Source: Actinomadura sp. KC345
GTDB taxonomy: Bacteria; Actinomycetota; Actinomycetes; Streptosporangiales; Streptosporangiaceae
Assembly (NCBI RefSeq): GCF_004348515.1
Contig: NZ_SMKH01000010.1
Location: 1-58,409, forward strand
DNA length: 58,409 nt
Direction: 5' to 3'
Positions 15,493 through 23,667 of this stretch are shown here, one piece after another. Under the pieces are notes generated by a model that worked only from the letters and a program-made list of their open reading frames with translations, searched no databases and was not told where the DNA came from. Numbering within the stretch: the stretch's first letter is position 1; every line of letters begins with the position of its first letter. The position numbers and the translations under genes were made by a program.

Positions 15493-16656
15493 TTAGTGGC
15501 CCTGACCGCCGATAGCAGGGCCCTCGGGCCAGAGAGCCGTCAGGTCGTTCGGCGTGAGGGGGTCTTGGTAGGCAGCCTGTAGGACGGTCGTCCTTGTGGG
15601 CTGGTCGGCTTGGGCGAGGTTGGCGAACCAGTCGAGTCCGGCGGGGTAGGCCCATTGGTAGGAGCGGAGTTGAGGGTTGGCTCCTCGGTCGGTGAGCAGG
15701 TCGGCTATGGCTGCTTCGGTGATCCAGGGCATGCGGAAGCGGGCGTGGTCGGCCAACTCTGCGATGCTGGCGCCCTGGTTGAGGGCTGTGTGCAGTTCGG
15801 CGCGGACGAGTTGGTTGTAGTGGTCGAACCTGGTGCGGGTGACCAGTAGCTCGTCATCGGGAGCGACGAACAGCGGGAGCGCCTGGGCCAGTCCTTCAAG
15901 GAGGACTTGTTGCGGGGCGTGGACCGACATCAAGCGGACCCAGGGGACGTCTTCAGCGGCGGCTCGGGCCGACCAGCTCGCGCCTTGTAAGCCGTGGCCG
16001 AGTACCTCGTGTAGGGCGAACTGGCGGGCGGCGACCTTGGTGAAGCTCGCGCGGCGCAGGTTGAGCCGGAGCCTGATGCGGTCGCCGGCGCCGTCGAGCC
16101 AGTAGGCCCAGTAGGCGTCTACCTCGGTCATCTCGACGTTCAGCTCGAACGGCGCAGTACTGCCGGTGACCTGTCGGACGGCGGTCTCGTAGTCGGCGGC
16201 GGCCTGGCGGATCGCGTCGGGGGCGTCGTCGGTCTCGATGGGGCCTTCGACGGCGTTGAGGTCGCGGACGGTGTCGGGTCCCCACTGGATGCCCAGGGCT
16301 GTGAGTGCCTGGCGGGCCTGGTCGCCTCGGTGGGTGATGTACCCGTCCTGCCATCCGGCGGCCGGGCATCCCTGCGTTGCCTGGACGTAGTCGTTGAGGT
16401 GTGGGTGTTGACCGAGGAGGGCGCCGAGGTATGCCAGGTCGGCGGTGAGACGGGTGGTGAGACGGTCGGCTCCGGCCTCGGTGGCGCGGGCGCGTAGCTC
16501 GGTGAGGCGTCGGTGCACGGCTAGGCGGTTGGCGGCCGGTTCGGTGTCGGTGGTGGTCGGGGCGCAGTCGAAGTCGATGACGGCGACCGATCCGCGGCCG
16601 GTCTCGTAGGCGTCCCAGGCTCGTAGCGTCGCCTCGATCTCGTCACGCAGGCTCAC
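15493..16656 (-). CDS. HExxGH zinc metallopeptidase-like protein
   Basis: A 387-residue soluble protein. The key feature is FALHEVLGHGLQ: HEVLGH at 216-221, with a downstream glutamate in LLEGLAQALPLF at 254. That is the two-histidine-plus-Glu arrangement of zincins such as M49-type and DUF885-type peptidases. No signal peptide or membrane segment is seen, so it acts inside the cell. It starts at a GTG that overlaps the end of the upstream regulator gene by 14 bases, so the two are translationally coupled. The coupling suggests it cleaves or senses something with that regulator. The exact family is uncertain. Confidence 0.68.
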   Translation of the reverse strand: MSLRDEIEATLRAWDAYETGRGSVAVIDFDCAPTTTDTEPAANRLAVHRRLTELRARATEAGADRLTTRLTADLAYLGALLGQHPHLNDYVQATQGCPAAGWQDGYITHRGDQARQALTALGIQWGPDTVRDLNAVEGPIETDDAPDAIRQAAADYETAVRQVTGSTAPFELNVEMTEVDAYWAYWLDGAGDRIRLRLNLRRASFTKVAARQFALHEVLGHGLQGASWSARAAAEDVPWVRLMSVHAPQQVLLEGLAQALPLFVAPDDELLVTRTRFDHYNQLVRAELHTALNQGASIAELADHARFRMPWITEAAIADLLTDRGANPQLRSYQWAYPAGLDWFANLAQADQPTRTTVLQAAYQDPLTPNDLTALWPEGPAIGGQGH

Positions 16657-17740
16657 GGATCGGCTCCCAGCGCAGCGTCACGGCCTGGTTGGGGCGCAGG
16701 TGGTCGCGGGTCAACGACATGACGGCGTCTTTGCCCTCGATGTCCCAAACGAGGCTATCGGTGGCGGAGTTCTCCGAGCCGTCCGGGTGTTCCTCGGTGG
16801 CGGTGCATCCGCCGAGGTCGATGTGATGTTGGCGGACGTTGATCTCGTAGTGGCGGCAGTAGCGGGGCATCGATTCGCGCCAGTAGTGGTTGAGGTCGAA
16901 CTTCCCGCCCTCGCAGACGTAGCCGACACGCGCCCACTCCCCCGGCCGTAGCGGGGGCGAGATCTGAAAGGCGAACTTTGACAGGTTCGTCGTGTCGTGC
17001 ATGCGCTGGATCGCGACACGACGGTCGATGTCAGGGACTGGCTTGATGACCAGTGGGCCGGTGGTGTGCTCGAACCACACTTCGCGGGTCATGCGGGCCT
17101 GCGGTGTGTCGCTGAGATTGAGCATGTCGAAGCGGTATTCGAGCCGCGCGGCGCCGTCTTCGGAGATATCCAGGTTGATCGTCTTGGCCAGTTCGACGAC
17201 GTGACCGGACAGACCCGCCAGCTCGGTGACCTCGGCATCGTTCAAGCGGCGTTCACGCTGGAGTTCGAGGAGCCGACGGCCTAGCTCTTGGGCGTGATCG
17301 CTGGCGGTGCCTCGTCCGCCGGAGAGTCGGGCCTTGGCGGCCGGGATCGTCCTGGACGTGGTGCCCCAACTGATCTCGCCGGTCTGCGGGGTATCGATGC
17401 GGTGCTCGATGGTCGTGAGCAGTTCGGCCACATCGGGGGCCATCGGCTCGTCAGGGTTGCTCGCCGGCTGGTTGGACTCCTCCGGCGGGCACAGTTCGAA
17501 GAGCTGTTCCGCCGTCCAGCCCGGAAGCATCGTCTCCAGGACGCGGCAGTGATGCGGGTACGGAAGTCCTTTGAGGTCACCGCTCAACCAGCGGTGAAAC
17601 TGCGCTCTACTCGGCCAACTGCCAACAAGTCCCAGGTCAATGCCTTTGGCTGCTCTGTCGTATTCGGAACAAAACGTCTGGTACGTCTGCCAGTGCTTCT
17701 CACGCAGCAACACCTTGAGCCGCACGGGGGGATTCGTCAT
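16643..17740 (-). CDS. HTH regulator with C-terminal beta-rich sensor-like domain
   Basis: A 365-residue protein. The N-terminus (WQTYQTFCSEYDRAAK, SWPSRAQFHRWLSGDLKGL then PYPHHCRVLETMLPGWTAEQLF) is a helix-turn-helix type common in actinomycete mobile elements. The C-terminal ~200 residues (YRFDMLNLSDTPQARMTREV, HHIDLGGCTATEEHPDGSEN) look beta-rich and are of no family I recognise. I start at the ATG of MTNPPVRLKVLLREK after GGAAGG; an open frame upstream is leader. It is coupled to the metallopeptidase gene and divergent from the small-ORF operon. Confidence 0.65.
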   Translation of the reverse strand: MTNPPVRLKVLLREKHWQTYQTFCSEYDRAAKGIDLGLVGSWPSRAQFHRWLSGDLKGLPYPHHCRVLETMLPGWTAEQLFELCPPEESNQPASNPDEPMAPDVAELLTTIEHRIDTPQTGEISWGTTSRTIPAAKARLSGGRGTASDHAQELGRRLLELQRERRLNDAEVTELAGLSGHVVELAKTINLDISEDGAARLEYRFDMLNLSDTPQARMTREVWFEHTTGPLVIKPVPDIDRRVAIQRMHDTTNLSKFAFQISPPLRPGEWARVGYVCEGGKFDLNHYWRESMPRYCRHYEINVRQHHIDLGGCTATEEHPDGSENSATDSLVWDIEGKDAVMSLTRDHLRPNQAVTLRWEPIREPA

Positions 17741-17770
17741 CTCCAACCTTCCGACGGCTGGAACGTAACA

Positions 17771-17838
17771 CAGACGAGCATCAGACGAGACAAGGCGAGA
17801 ACGATACGTCCTGGATGCGATACAGGCGGTAATGCGAT
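17771..17838. promoter_or_regulatory. repeat-containing divergent promoter region
   Basis: Two direct repeats of CAGACGAG (17771 and 17782) and two of ATGCGAT (17815 and 17832, 17 bases apart) lie between the HTH regulator gene and the rightward small-ORF operon. They may be regulator binding sites. No clear -35/-10 pair is obvious. Confidence 0.35.
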
Positions 17839-17867
17839 GTGACGTGTCTCGCGGCCACCTTGGGAGT

Positions 17868-18146
17868 GTGAACACCGAAACCACTCCTGAGATCGAGTTG
17901 CTGGCTGGTCTGCGGGCTGAGTTGACCGAATACGAGGTGCGCTCCGAGGTCCGCGAGAACGTCGCCGGGCTGGCCGTCTTCACCGACGTTCGCGGCGTCT
18001 TCGTCTGGGTCTTCGTCAGCTACTCCGGGCGGTACTTCTCCTGGGACCAGGACGGCCGTCAGCACCCGGTCAACGACATGCCCGGGGCCGCTCGCCGGAT
18101 CGCCGAACAGGTCCGGCCGAACGGCTCGGGGGTGGTGACGTCATGA
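17868..18146 (+). CDS. hypothetical AICE protein
   Basis: A 92-residue protein (VNTETTPEIELLAGLRAELT, then VFTDVRGVFVWVFVSYSGRYFSWDQDG). The aromatic beta-strand segment SGRYFSWDQDGRQHPV is typical of small conserved proteins in actinomycete integrative elements. The GTG start is my choice; an ATG at 17832 inside the repeat region is possible. First gene of a run of short, overlapping ORFs. Function unknown. Confidence 0.55.
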   Translation: MNTETTPEIELLAGLRAELTEYEVRSEVRENVAGLAVFTDVRGVFVWVFVSYSGRYFSWDQDGRQHPVNDMPGAARRIAEQVRPNGSGVVTS

Positions 18147-18352
18147 ACGGGCCCACCGGTCTCACTACGTCGGTGCTGATCAAGCGCCTACAGGACGGGT
18201 TGCAAGCCGACTTCCCGGGCTGGCTGATCGCCCGTGAGCGCTCCGGTCGTTGGGTCGCCACCCGGTCTGAGTGGGGCGCCTTGTACGGGCAGAGCGCGGC
18301 AGAACTCCGCAACCGGCTCGACCGGGTCACCAAGGGAGGAAGCGCGCGATGA
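18143..18352 (+). CDS. hypothetical AICE protein
   Basis: A 69-residue basic protein (LIKRLQDGLQADFPGWLIAR, then ERSGRWVATRSEW). The ATG overlaps the preceding stop as ATGA, so it is translationally coupled. It resembles the 90-residue product at 18578-18850 in its W-I/A-x-R-x-x-GRW segment, suggesting an old duplication. Function unknown. Confidence 0.6.
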   Translation: MNGPTGLTTSVLIKRLQDGLQADFPGWLIARERSGRWVATRSEWGALYGQSAAELRNRLDRVTKGGSAR

Positions 18353-18576
18353 CCAACAACCGGCGGGCGGCCATCGTCCGGTTCACCCCTGCACGGCACT
18401 CGATGACCAGGACGAAGGTGGTCGGGCTGACTGAGGAAGAGCGTCAGATCCTTCTCGCGGAACTCGCCGAGTTCGCTGCGGAACTCGACGAGCTTCACGC
18501 ACGGGCGCGTCAGATCGCGGCTCGGGTTCAGGGGGCTGAACCGGCCGGTTCGGCTCGTGAGAGCGGGGCGGCCTGA
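18349..18576 (+). CDS. hypothetical protein, coiled-coil-like
   Basis: A 75-residue protein with a helical, heptad-like stretch (EERQILLAELAEFAAELDEL). The ATG follows GGGAGGA and overlaps the previous stop codon. It could be a small dimerising protein. Function unknown. Confidence 0.6.
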   Translation: MTNNRRAAIVRFTPARHSMTRTKVVGLTEEERQILLAELAEFAAELDELHARARQIAARVQGAEPAGSARESGAA

Positions 18577-18577
18577 G

Positions 18578-18850
18578 ATGAACGACTCCGCTGCGAGGAA
18601 CCCGGCGATGCAGGCACGCGCGCACACCGATGACCCGGCGCTGCGTCGGCTCCGGGAGGAGTTCACTGGTCATCGGATCTGGCGGTCTCGGCGCTGGGAC
18701 GGGCGGCCCGGCGACTGGGTCGCGACGTTGCGGGACCCGGCGGCCGGTGTGGACCCGACAGTGATCCGTGCCGACTCTGCCGCGCTGCGTGAGGCACTGG
18801 CCGTAGAGCGCCAGCGCGCGGGCCGTCCGGTGATCAAAAGGGCCTGGTGA
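18578..18850 (+). CDS. hypothetical AICE protein
   Basis: A 90-residue protein (LRRLREEFTGHRIWRSRRWD, then GDWVATLRDPAAGVDPTVIR). It shares the layout of the product at 18143-18352, with a helix then a W-x-A-T-x-R strand. It follows the previous gene by one base. Function unknown. Confidence 0.58.
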   Translation: MNDSAARNPAMQARAHTDDPALRRLREEFTGHRIWRSRRWDGRPGDWVATLRDPAAGVDPTVIRADSAALREALAVERQRAGRPVIKRAW

Positions 18851-18994
18851 TGGTGGCCTGGTCTCCCCCGCCATCACCGAACGGGGCCGTCCCGCTTGAT
18901 GGGGCGGCTCCGGGGGAGGTTGAGGCGGCGCGGCTGGTGCTTGTCCCCCCGGATGCACTGGCTGCGCTGCCTCGGCCGATGACCGCCCTGGCGC

Positions 18995-19267
18995 TTGAAC
19001 CGGCTGGCCCGGCGGCTGCGGCGGCTGGGGTGGAGGGTCGAGCGCCGCTACGGCGACGCGGTGCCCATGCTGCGGGTGCACTTCCCCGGTCTGCCGTCTC
19101 TGGGCGAGAGCATCATGGTTGCCGCTGGGGCCGGCGGCTGGTGGTACCGGTCCAGTACCGGGGAGCTGCTCGCGCCGTGCTCGCAGGTGGACATGGCGGT
19201 GTCTCTGATCACGAGTTCGCTGGAGCGGTGGGTGTCGGCGGCGTCCTGGGGGACGGACGGGGCCTGA
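18995..19267 (+). CDS. hypothetical AICE protein
   Basis: A ~90-residue protein: LRRLGWRVERRYGDAVPMLR, then PGLPSLGESIMVAAGAGGWW and YRSSTGELLAPCSQVDMAV. I recognise this as a small conserved AICE-type ORF. The start is uncertain: a TTG is the only candidate after an in-frame stop at 18980. The competing frame from 18847 gives low-complexity Ala/Pro sequence and is rejected. Function unknown. Confidence 0.5.
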   Translation: MNRLARRLRRLGWRVERRYGDAVPMLRVHFPGLPSLGESIMVAAGAGGWWYRSSTGELLAPCSQVDMAVSLITSSLERWVSAASWGTDGA

Positions 19268-19452
19268 TGGACGCCGGGGCGGCCCTGGCCGAACTGGTGG
19301 AACACTTCGGCGTCTCGTGCTGGCGGGGGCCGTACACCCGAACCTTCTGGGCGCTCGTGCGCTGTAGCGACGGGTGGCGCCTGGTGGAAGCGGTGTCGAT
19401 TCGAGAGCTGGCCATGGCTATCACCCATCCTGACGGGTGGCCGTGGCCTTGA
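19267..19452 (+). CDS. hypothetical AICE protein
   Basis: A 61-residue protein (MDAGAALAELVEHFGVSCWR, GPYTRTFWALVR). The ATG overlaps the preceding TGA, which supports both this start and the upstream frame. Function unknown. Confidence 0.55.
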   Translation: MDAGAALAELVEHFGVSCWRGPYTRTFWALVRCSDGWRLVEAVSIRELAMAITHPDGWPWP

Positions 19453-19574
19453 TCGCCGTGCGGCAGGGGGAAGCGGTTGGGCGGCCGTGGGACCCTGCCG
19501 CGCGGCATCCATGCTTTGACCGTCGGGACGTGGTTCCGGACTGGGGCGGGTTGACGTCCGCTGTGATGGTCTGA
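19443..19574 (+). CDS. very short hypothetical AICE ORF
   Basis: A 43-residue frame from a GTG overlapping the end of the previous gene: RPWDPAARHPCFDRRDVVPD then WGGLTSAVMV. The WD-P-x-x-RHPCFDRR pattern looks like a real conserved tail rather than chance. No ribosome site is visible, so it would depend on coupling. Confidence 0.4.
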   Translation: MALIAVRQGEAVGRPWDPAARHPCFDRRDVVPDWGGLTSAVMV

Positions 19575-19644
19575 ACGTGCCGCATCATGCATCCGGGTTG
19601 GTCGGCGCTGTGAGTCCGGTAGCCGGCAAGCGCGCACCTGAGAT

Positions 19645-20025
19645 CTAGAGGTCCTTGGTTCGCTCGTCCAGGTCGTCGAGTCTGGCGCTGAGGCGTCGGA
19701 GATGGCTGCGCATGTCCTGGAGCTGGGCGAACAAGAGACTGAATTCCTCGCTGCGCTCCGGTGGGGCCTCTCCGGCTTCTTGTGTCTCCGGGGTGGCAAT
19801 GACAGTTGCGCCCCTGGCTCCCTGCCGGGTGGTAACCAAGCCTTCTTCGCGCAGGACGGCGATCGCGTTGCTGACCGTCATGCCTGAAACGCCGTACTGG
19901 TCGGCCAGTCGGGCGCCCGGGGGCAGGGTCTCCCCCACCGGGTACACGCCGGACGCGATGTCACGGCGCAGATCGTCAGCGATGCGCACGTACGGCTTGC
20001 GGCGGTCTACCGGGCCTTTTGCCAT
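19645..20025 (-). CDS. GntR-family repressor (KorSA-like)
   Basis: A 126-residue protein with a GntR winged helix (PYVRIADDLRRDIASGVYPV, then LADQYGVSGMTVSNAIAVLR and EEGLVTTRQG) and a short C-terminal helix instead of a full effector domain, as in KorSA of pSAM2. KorSA-type proteins repress the transfer and replication genes of the element and their own gene. It is transcribed away from the transfer genes, and palindromic CCTAGG/AGGTACCT motifs occupy the shared promoter. The short coiled tail (SHLRRLSARLDDLDERTKDL) may mediate dimerisation. Confidence 0.8.
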   Translation of the reverse strand: MAKGPVDRRKPYVRIADDLRRDIASGVYPVGETLPPGARLADQYGVSGMTVSNAIAVLREEGLVTTRQGARGATVIATPETQEAGEAPPERSEEFSLLFAQLQDMRSHLRRLSARLDDLDERTKDL

Positions 20026-20046
20026 GTCAGGCAGTGTACGCCTCCG

Positions 20047-20121
20047 CCTAGGTCTCTAGGTACCTGCAAAGAATCTGGGTCTACCGCTTGACATAGCTAC
20101 TTACCTAGGTACCTTTATACC
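20047..20121. promoter_or_regulatory. divergent promoter with KorSA-type operators
   Basis: Palindromes AGGTACCT at 20058-20065 and 20107-20114, ACCTAGGT at 20103-20110 and CCTAGG at 20047-20052. A TTGACA lies at 20088-20093, with an AT-rich TTTATAC about 20 bases downstream. The second operator cluster would cover that promoter. The pattern fits repression of both divergent transcripts by the adjacent GntR protein. Confidence 0.6.
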
Positions 20122-20153
20122 TAGCAACGTAACTTCGAGCCCTGGAGGGGTTC

Positions 20154-20543
20154 ATGCGCAACATCCCGGTGGACGTGTCGGCGATGACGTTCGTGTGCGT
20201 CTCGCCGCCGCGTCCCAAGCTGGTCAACCAGGACACGGGGGAGGTCAAGACCGACCGCAACGGTCAGACGGTGTTCACGGTCGGGCTCTCGGCGGCCGAC
20301 GTTACGGGGCGGGTCGACCTGCTCAACGTCGCGGTGACCGGCGACCAGTCGGTGACCATCGGGGAGATCGTGACCCCGGTTGGGCTGGTCGCGTTCCCGT
20401 GGGAAGCGGTGCTCGGGGGTGAGAAGCGGTGGGGTGTGGCGTTCCGTGCTGAGCGCATCGCCCCCGTCTCGGCGGCCGGTCCGGCGGCCCCGTCCTCCTC
20501 GTCGGCTGCCTCGTCGGGGTCGGCTGCGGCGGACGTGGCCTGA
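20154..20543 (+). CDS. SCO3933-type conserved AICE protein
   Basis: A 129-residue protein beginning MRNIPVDVSAMTFVCVSPPR and continuing KLVNQDTGEVKTDRNGQTVF. It has the conserved core of a small protein always found just upstream of the FtsK-type transfer gene in AICEs (SCO3933 family, sometimes called regulatory). The C-terminal tail is low-complexity Ser/Ala. Good ribosome site GGAGGGG before the ATG. Likely under KorSA control; molecular role not established. Confidence 0.65.
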   Translation: MRNIPVDVSAMTFVCVSPPRPKLVNQDTGEVKTDRNGQTVFTVGLSAADVTGRVDLLNVAVTGDQSVTIGEIVTPVGLVAFPWEAVLGGEKRWGVAFRAERIAPVSAAGPAAPSSSSAASSGSAAADVA

Positions 20544-20557
20544 ACGGCGGTCTGGTG

Positions 20558-21910
20558 ATGACTGATCTCGTCCTGGTGCTCGGGGCCTTGGCCGCTGCGG
20601 CGGCCGGGCTCTGGGCCTGGCGCCGGTATCACCCGGTGTCGTTCTGGTACGGCGTCGCATTTCCGGCGCGTGCGGTGCTGGTGTATCTGACGTGGCATCA
20701 CGTCGCCTCGGGCTGCAAGCTCACCCGCAACCGGCGGCGGTTCCGCCTCACCCTGGACGCCATCCCGGTCATGGGCCCGGCGTCCCGCTCGGCCGCGACC
20801 GTGGTCGAGCACAAGCGGCGGGTGCGGCGCATCGACGTCGAGCGTTCACCCCGGCTGGGGCTGCTGCGGCCGACCCGGCTGGGCTGGCGGATGCGGCTGC
20901 GCCTGCACGACGGGCAAGTCCCCGCCGACTACGAGAAGGCCGCTGAGGGCATCGCACACGCCTGGCGCGTGCACGCGGTGCGGGTCGTCGACGTCCGGCC
21001 CGGCTACGTCACCCTGTGGGCGACCATGCGCGACCCGCTGATCGACGTGGTCACCACCCCGGAAACCGGTGACCTGCTCACGGTGCGTCCCGGGAAGCTG
21101 GAGAACGGGCGCGACTGGGTGATCGACTTCCGGACGGTGCCGCACTGGCTCAACGCCGGGGCGACGCAGTCGGGCAAGTCGAACCTGGCCAACGCCATCA
21201 TCAAGGCCCTGGCGCCGCAACCGGTCGCTCTCGTCGGGTTCGACCTCAAGGGCGGCGTGGAGTTCACCCCCTACGCGCCTCGGTTGTCGGCGCTGGCCAC
21301 CACCCGCAAAGAGTCCGTCGACCTGCTCTCCGACCTCGTCGGCGAGGTAGAGGCCCGCATGGCGGTGTGCCGCGCACACGGTGCCCGCAACGTCTGGACG
21401 CTCCCTGAGCACCTGCAGCCGGTCCCCGTCGTGGTCCTGGTCGACGAGGTCGCCGAACTGTTCCTGATGGCCGACAAATCCGAGAAAGACGAGGTGACCC
21501 GGACGGCTACCGCGCTGCTGCGGGTCGCGCAACTCGGCCGCGCGTTCGCCGTGCACCTGATCGTGTGCGGCCAGCGCATCGGCTCGGACCTGGGACCCGG
21601 CGTCACCGCTCTCCGTGCCCAGCTCTCTGGGCGGGTGTGCCACCGCGTCAACGATCCGGAGACGGCCAACATGACCCTCGGGGATCTGGACCCGGCCGCC
21701 CTGGACGCTGCCCGCGCGATCCCCGCCGAGACTCCGGGGGTGTGCGTGGTCGCCGGACAAGACGGCTCCTGGCACCGCGCCCGCTCGGTCTACGTCCCCG
21801 AGCACTCCGCCGAACAAGCCGCCCGCGATCATGCCCACCTCACCCCGGACTGGGACGCGCTGATCAGCTCCGTCCCCACCGTCGGGCCCGACTGGCCTGA
21901 AGCCGCATAA
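20558..21910 (+). CDS. FtsK/SpoIIIE-type conjugative DNA translocase (TraSA-like)
   Basis: A 450-residue protein with two N-terminal hydrophobic segments (LVLGALAAAAAGLWAW; YGVAFPARAVLVYL) and an FtsK ATPase domain: Walker A GATQSGKS near 201-208, Walker B VVVLVDEVAEL, and the arginine-rich QLGRAFAVHLIVCGQR motif. In AICEs this single membrane ATPase moves double-stranded DNA between mycelia, so it is the conjugation motor. Start ATG chosen over the GTG one codon upstream. It is smaller than chromosomal FtsK but of normal TraSA size. Confidence 0.88.
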   Translation: MTDLVLVLGALAAAAAGLWAWRRYHPVSFWYGVAFPARAVLVYLTWHHVASGCKLTRNRRRFRLTLDAIPVMGPASRSAATVVEHKRRVRRIDVERSPRLGLLRPTRLGWRMRLRLHDGQVPADYEKAAEGIAHAWRVHAVRVVDVRPGYVTLWATMRDPLIDVVTTPETGDLLTVRPGKLENGRDWVIDFRTVPHWLNAGATQSGKSNLANAIIKALAPQPVALVGFDLKGGVEFTPYAPRLSALATTRKESVDLLSDLVGEVEARMAVCRAHGARNVWTLPEHLQPVPVVVLVDEVAELFLMADKSEKDEVTRTATALLRVAQLGRAFAVHLIVCGQRIGSDLGPGVTALRAQLSGRVCHRVNDPETANMTLGDLDPAALDAARAIPAETPGVCVVAGQDGSWHRARSVYVPEHSAEQAARDHAHLTPDWDALISSVPTVGPDWPEAA

Positions 21911-22015
21911 CCCGGCCCTCTCCCTTTCCTCTCCCTCCTTCGGCTCGGCGTGAGCCCTGAATCGCGCCATGTCCCTACCCATGCCATGCCCGAAACCGGC
22001 CCTGGAGGCTGTCTC

Positions 22016-22345
22016 ATGCGCGACCGCGTCCGCTCCCCGCGCTCCCGTCCGCGTCCCCGTCCCCGCTTCATCGCCGTCCCGTCCCCCTCGTCCCCGTCCT
22101 CGGGCCCGTCCTCGGCGTCGTCCTCGGGCTCGTCCCGGCCGTCGCCGGTGTCGTCCTGGGACGTGTGGCCGGTCGGCGTCGAGTGGGACCAATACCGCTC
22201 CCTGCACATCGCCCGCTGCCAGCGCTGCGCCGACTCCTTCACCTCGTCCCGCCCCGGGCTGGTGGACGACTGGGCCGACACCCACCACTGTGACCCCGAA
22301 CTTGCCGCGCTGCTCGCCCTCGTCACCAACCGGCGGGCCGCATGA
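22016..22345 (+). CDS. hypothetical protein with Cys/His cluster
   Basis: A 109-residue protein with a basic, Ser/Pro-rich N-terminus and a C-terminal segment RCQRCADSFTSS then DDWADTHHCDPELAAL. The CxxC...HxC pattern could bind zinc. The ATG follows GGAGG at 7-base spacing. Its stop overlaps the start of the DUF2637 gene (ATGA), so it belongs to the transfer/spread operon. Confidence 0.58.
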   Translation: MRDRVRSPRSRPRPRPRFIAVPSPSSPSSGPSSASSSGSSRPSPVSSWDVWPVGVEWDQYRSLHIARCQRCADSFTSSRPGLVDDWADTHHCDPELAALLALVTNRRAA

Positions 22346-23205
22346 GCCGCCGATTCTGGGGCGCGGTCACCGACTCCGGACCGGTCGTGATCCTCGCCGG
22401 GATCGCGGCGGCCGGGTCCTTCACCCACATCCGCGACACCGCCACCGAACACGGCCAACACGGCTGGATGGCCTGGGCCATCGCCATCTGCATCGACCTC
22501 ACCTGCGTCATGGCCGCCGCAGAACGCCAACGCGACAAGCACACCGGACGCGAAACCGGCCGCCTGTCCTGGCCCACCCTCGTCCTGGTCGGCGGCATCC
22601 TTCTATCCCTCGCCGCCAACCTCGCCCAAGCCGACCCGTCCGTCTGGGGCTGGATCACCGCAGGCACCCCGGCAGGGGCGTTCCTGGTCGCCGTCTCGAT
22701 GCTGGAACGCCGAAAGGCCGGCCCCCGCGCGGCGGTTCGCCCCTCGTCCGCACCGGTCGTCGACGTGCTGACCGTCCCGGACTCCTTCGGCGACCCGTCC
22801 CCGTCCTCGTCTCGGTCCGGCTCGGACTCCCCGTCGTCCCCGTGGGTGGTGTGGGAGCAACCTACGCCCGCCGCTGCTGGCGCGCTCGTCCCAGACACAC
22901 ACGACGACCAGGACGACGACGCGGACGAGCAGGACGGACAGACCTCCATCCCGGTCCCCGCCGATCACTCCGCCTCGACGTCGCCCGCGTCGTCGTCCGC
23001 GTCGTCCGCGTCCGCCACGTCGGCTCCGGCGGGGCCGCTGGTCGACTTCGCGCGCCGCGTCGCCGCCGAACACCACGACCAGCACGGGCGGCCGATCACC
23101 CGGGACGCCCTCCGCGCCCGCCTCGGCATCTCCAACCAACTCGCCTCCGACCTGCTCCGCCAACTCCGCACCGAACACGAGCCCGAAACCGCGCCCGTCG
23201 CCTGA
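22342..23205 (+). CDS. DUF2637 membrane protein (SpdB-like spread protein)
   Basis: A 287-residue protein. Residues 1-115 carry about four membrane segments (GPVVILAGIAAAGSF; WMAWAIAICIDLTCVMAAA; LVLVGGILLSLAANLA; GAFLVAVSML), the DUF2637 region. A long Ser/Pro/Asp linker follows, then a C-terminal helix-turn-helix-like segment (GRPITRDALRARLGISNQLA). Such proteins sit beside the TraSA gene and are assigned to intramycelial plasmid spreading. Position and fold support that assignment; direct function is inferred. Confidence 0.75.
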   Translation: MSRRFWGAVTDSGPVVILAGIAAAGSFTHIRDTATEHGQHGWMAWAIAICIDLTCVMAAAERQRDKHTGRETGRLSWPTLVLVGGILLSLAANLAQADPSVWGWITAGTPAGAFLVAVSMLERRKAGPRAAVRPSSAPVVDVLTVPDSFGDPSPSSSRSGSDSPSSPWVVWEQPTPAAAGALVPDTHDDQDDDADEQDGQTSIPVPADHSASTSPASSSASSASATSAPAGPLVDFARRVAAEHHDQHGRPITRDALRARLGISNQLASDLLRQLRTEHEPETAPVA

Positions 23206-23220
23206 CAGGAGATACCCGCC

Positions 23221-23667
23221 ATGACCCGCACCGACCCCACCAACCCGACGCACGACGAGACCACCCCGGCGGCCCCGGTGGTGCCCGGTGACCTGTTCGC
23301 CCGCCACCAGACCATCACCGGCCTGCGCGCCCTGGCCGACTTCCTAGAGGCCAACCCCGGCGTGCCCGTCAACGAGTACGGCCACGACCTGCTCATCAGC
23401 GCCCGAGCCGCCGCCGACGCCTCGGCCGCGGCGCTGGTCGACCAGACCGCCGCGCTCCTGGGCGTTGACGTCGCCGACGACCTCGACCGCGGCGGGCACT
23501 ACACCGCAACCCGCACCTTCGGCCGCATCTCCTACCGCATCGTCCACATCCCCGACTACCGCCGCCGCGAGCACCTCGCCCGCGACAGCTACCAACACAA
23601 CATCCGCCTCGACACCAACCAGGACACCAACCAGGACGGCGACCAGGGCTCCGGGCGGGCGGCCTGA
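23221..23667 (+). CDS. hypothetical AICE protein
   Basis: A 148-residue soluble protein: DLFARHQTITGLRALADFLE, NPGVPVNEYGHDLL, and RTFGRISYRIVHIPDYRRRE. The C-terminus ends in repeated NQDTNQDGDQ. Such proteins are frequent beside AICE replication genes. The stop overlaps the next start (TGATGA). Function unknown. Confidence 0.6.
   Translation: MTRTDPTNPTHDETTPAAPVVPGDLFARHQTITGLRALADFLEANPGVPVNEYGHDLLISARAAADASAAALVDQTAALLGVDVADDLDRGGHYTATRTFGRISYRIVHIPDYRRREHLARDSYQHNIRLDTNQDTNQDGDQGSGRAA

Noticed and set aside
18847..19452. 201-residue open frame on the plus strand
   Set aside because: Its first two thirds are low-complexity Ala/Pro/Gly and lie over the better ORF at 18995-19267; only the last 61 codons (19267-19452) look real.
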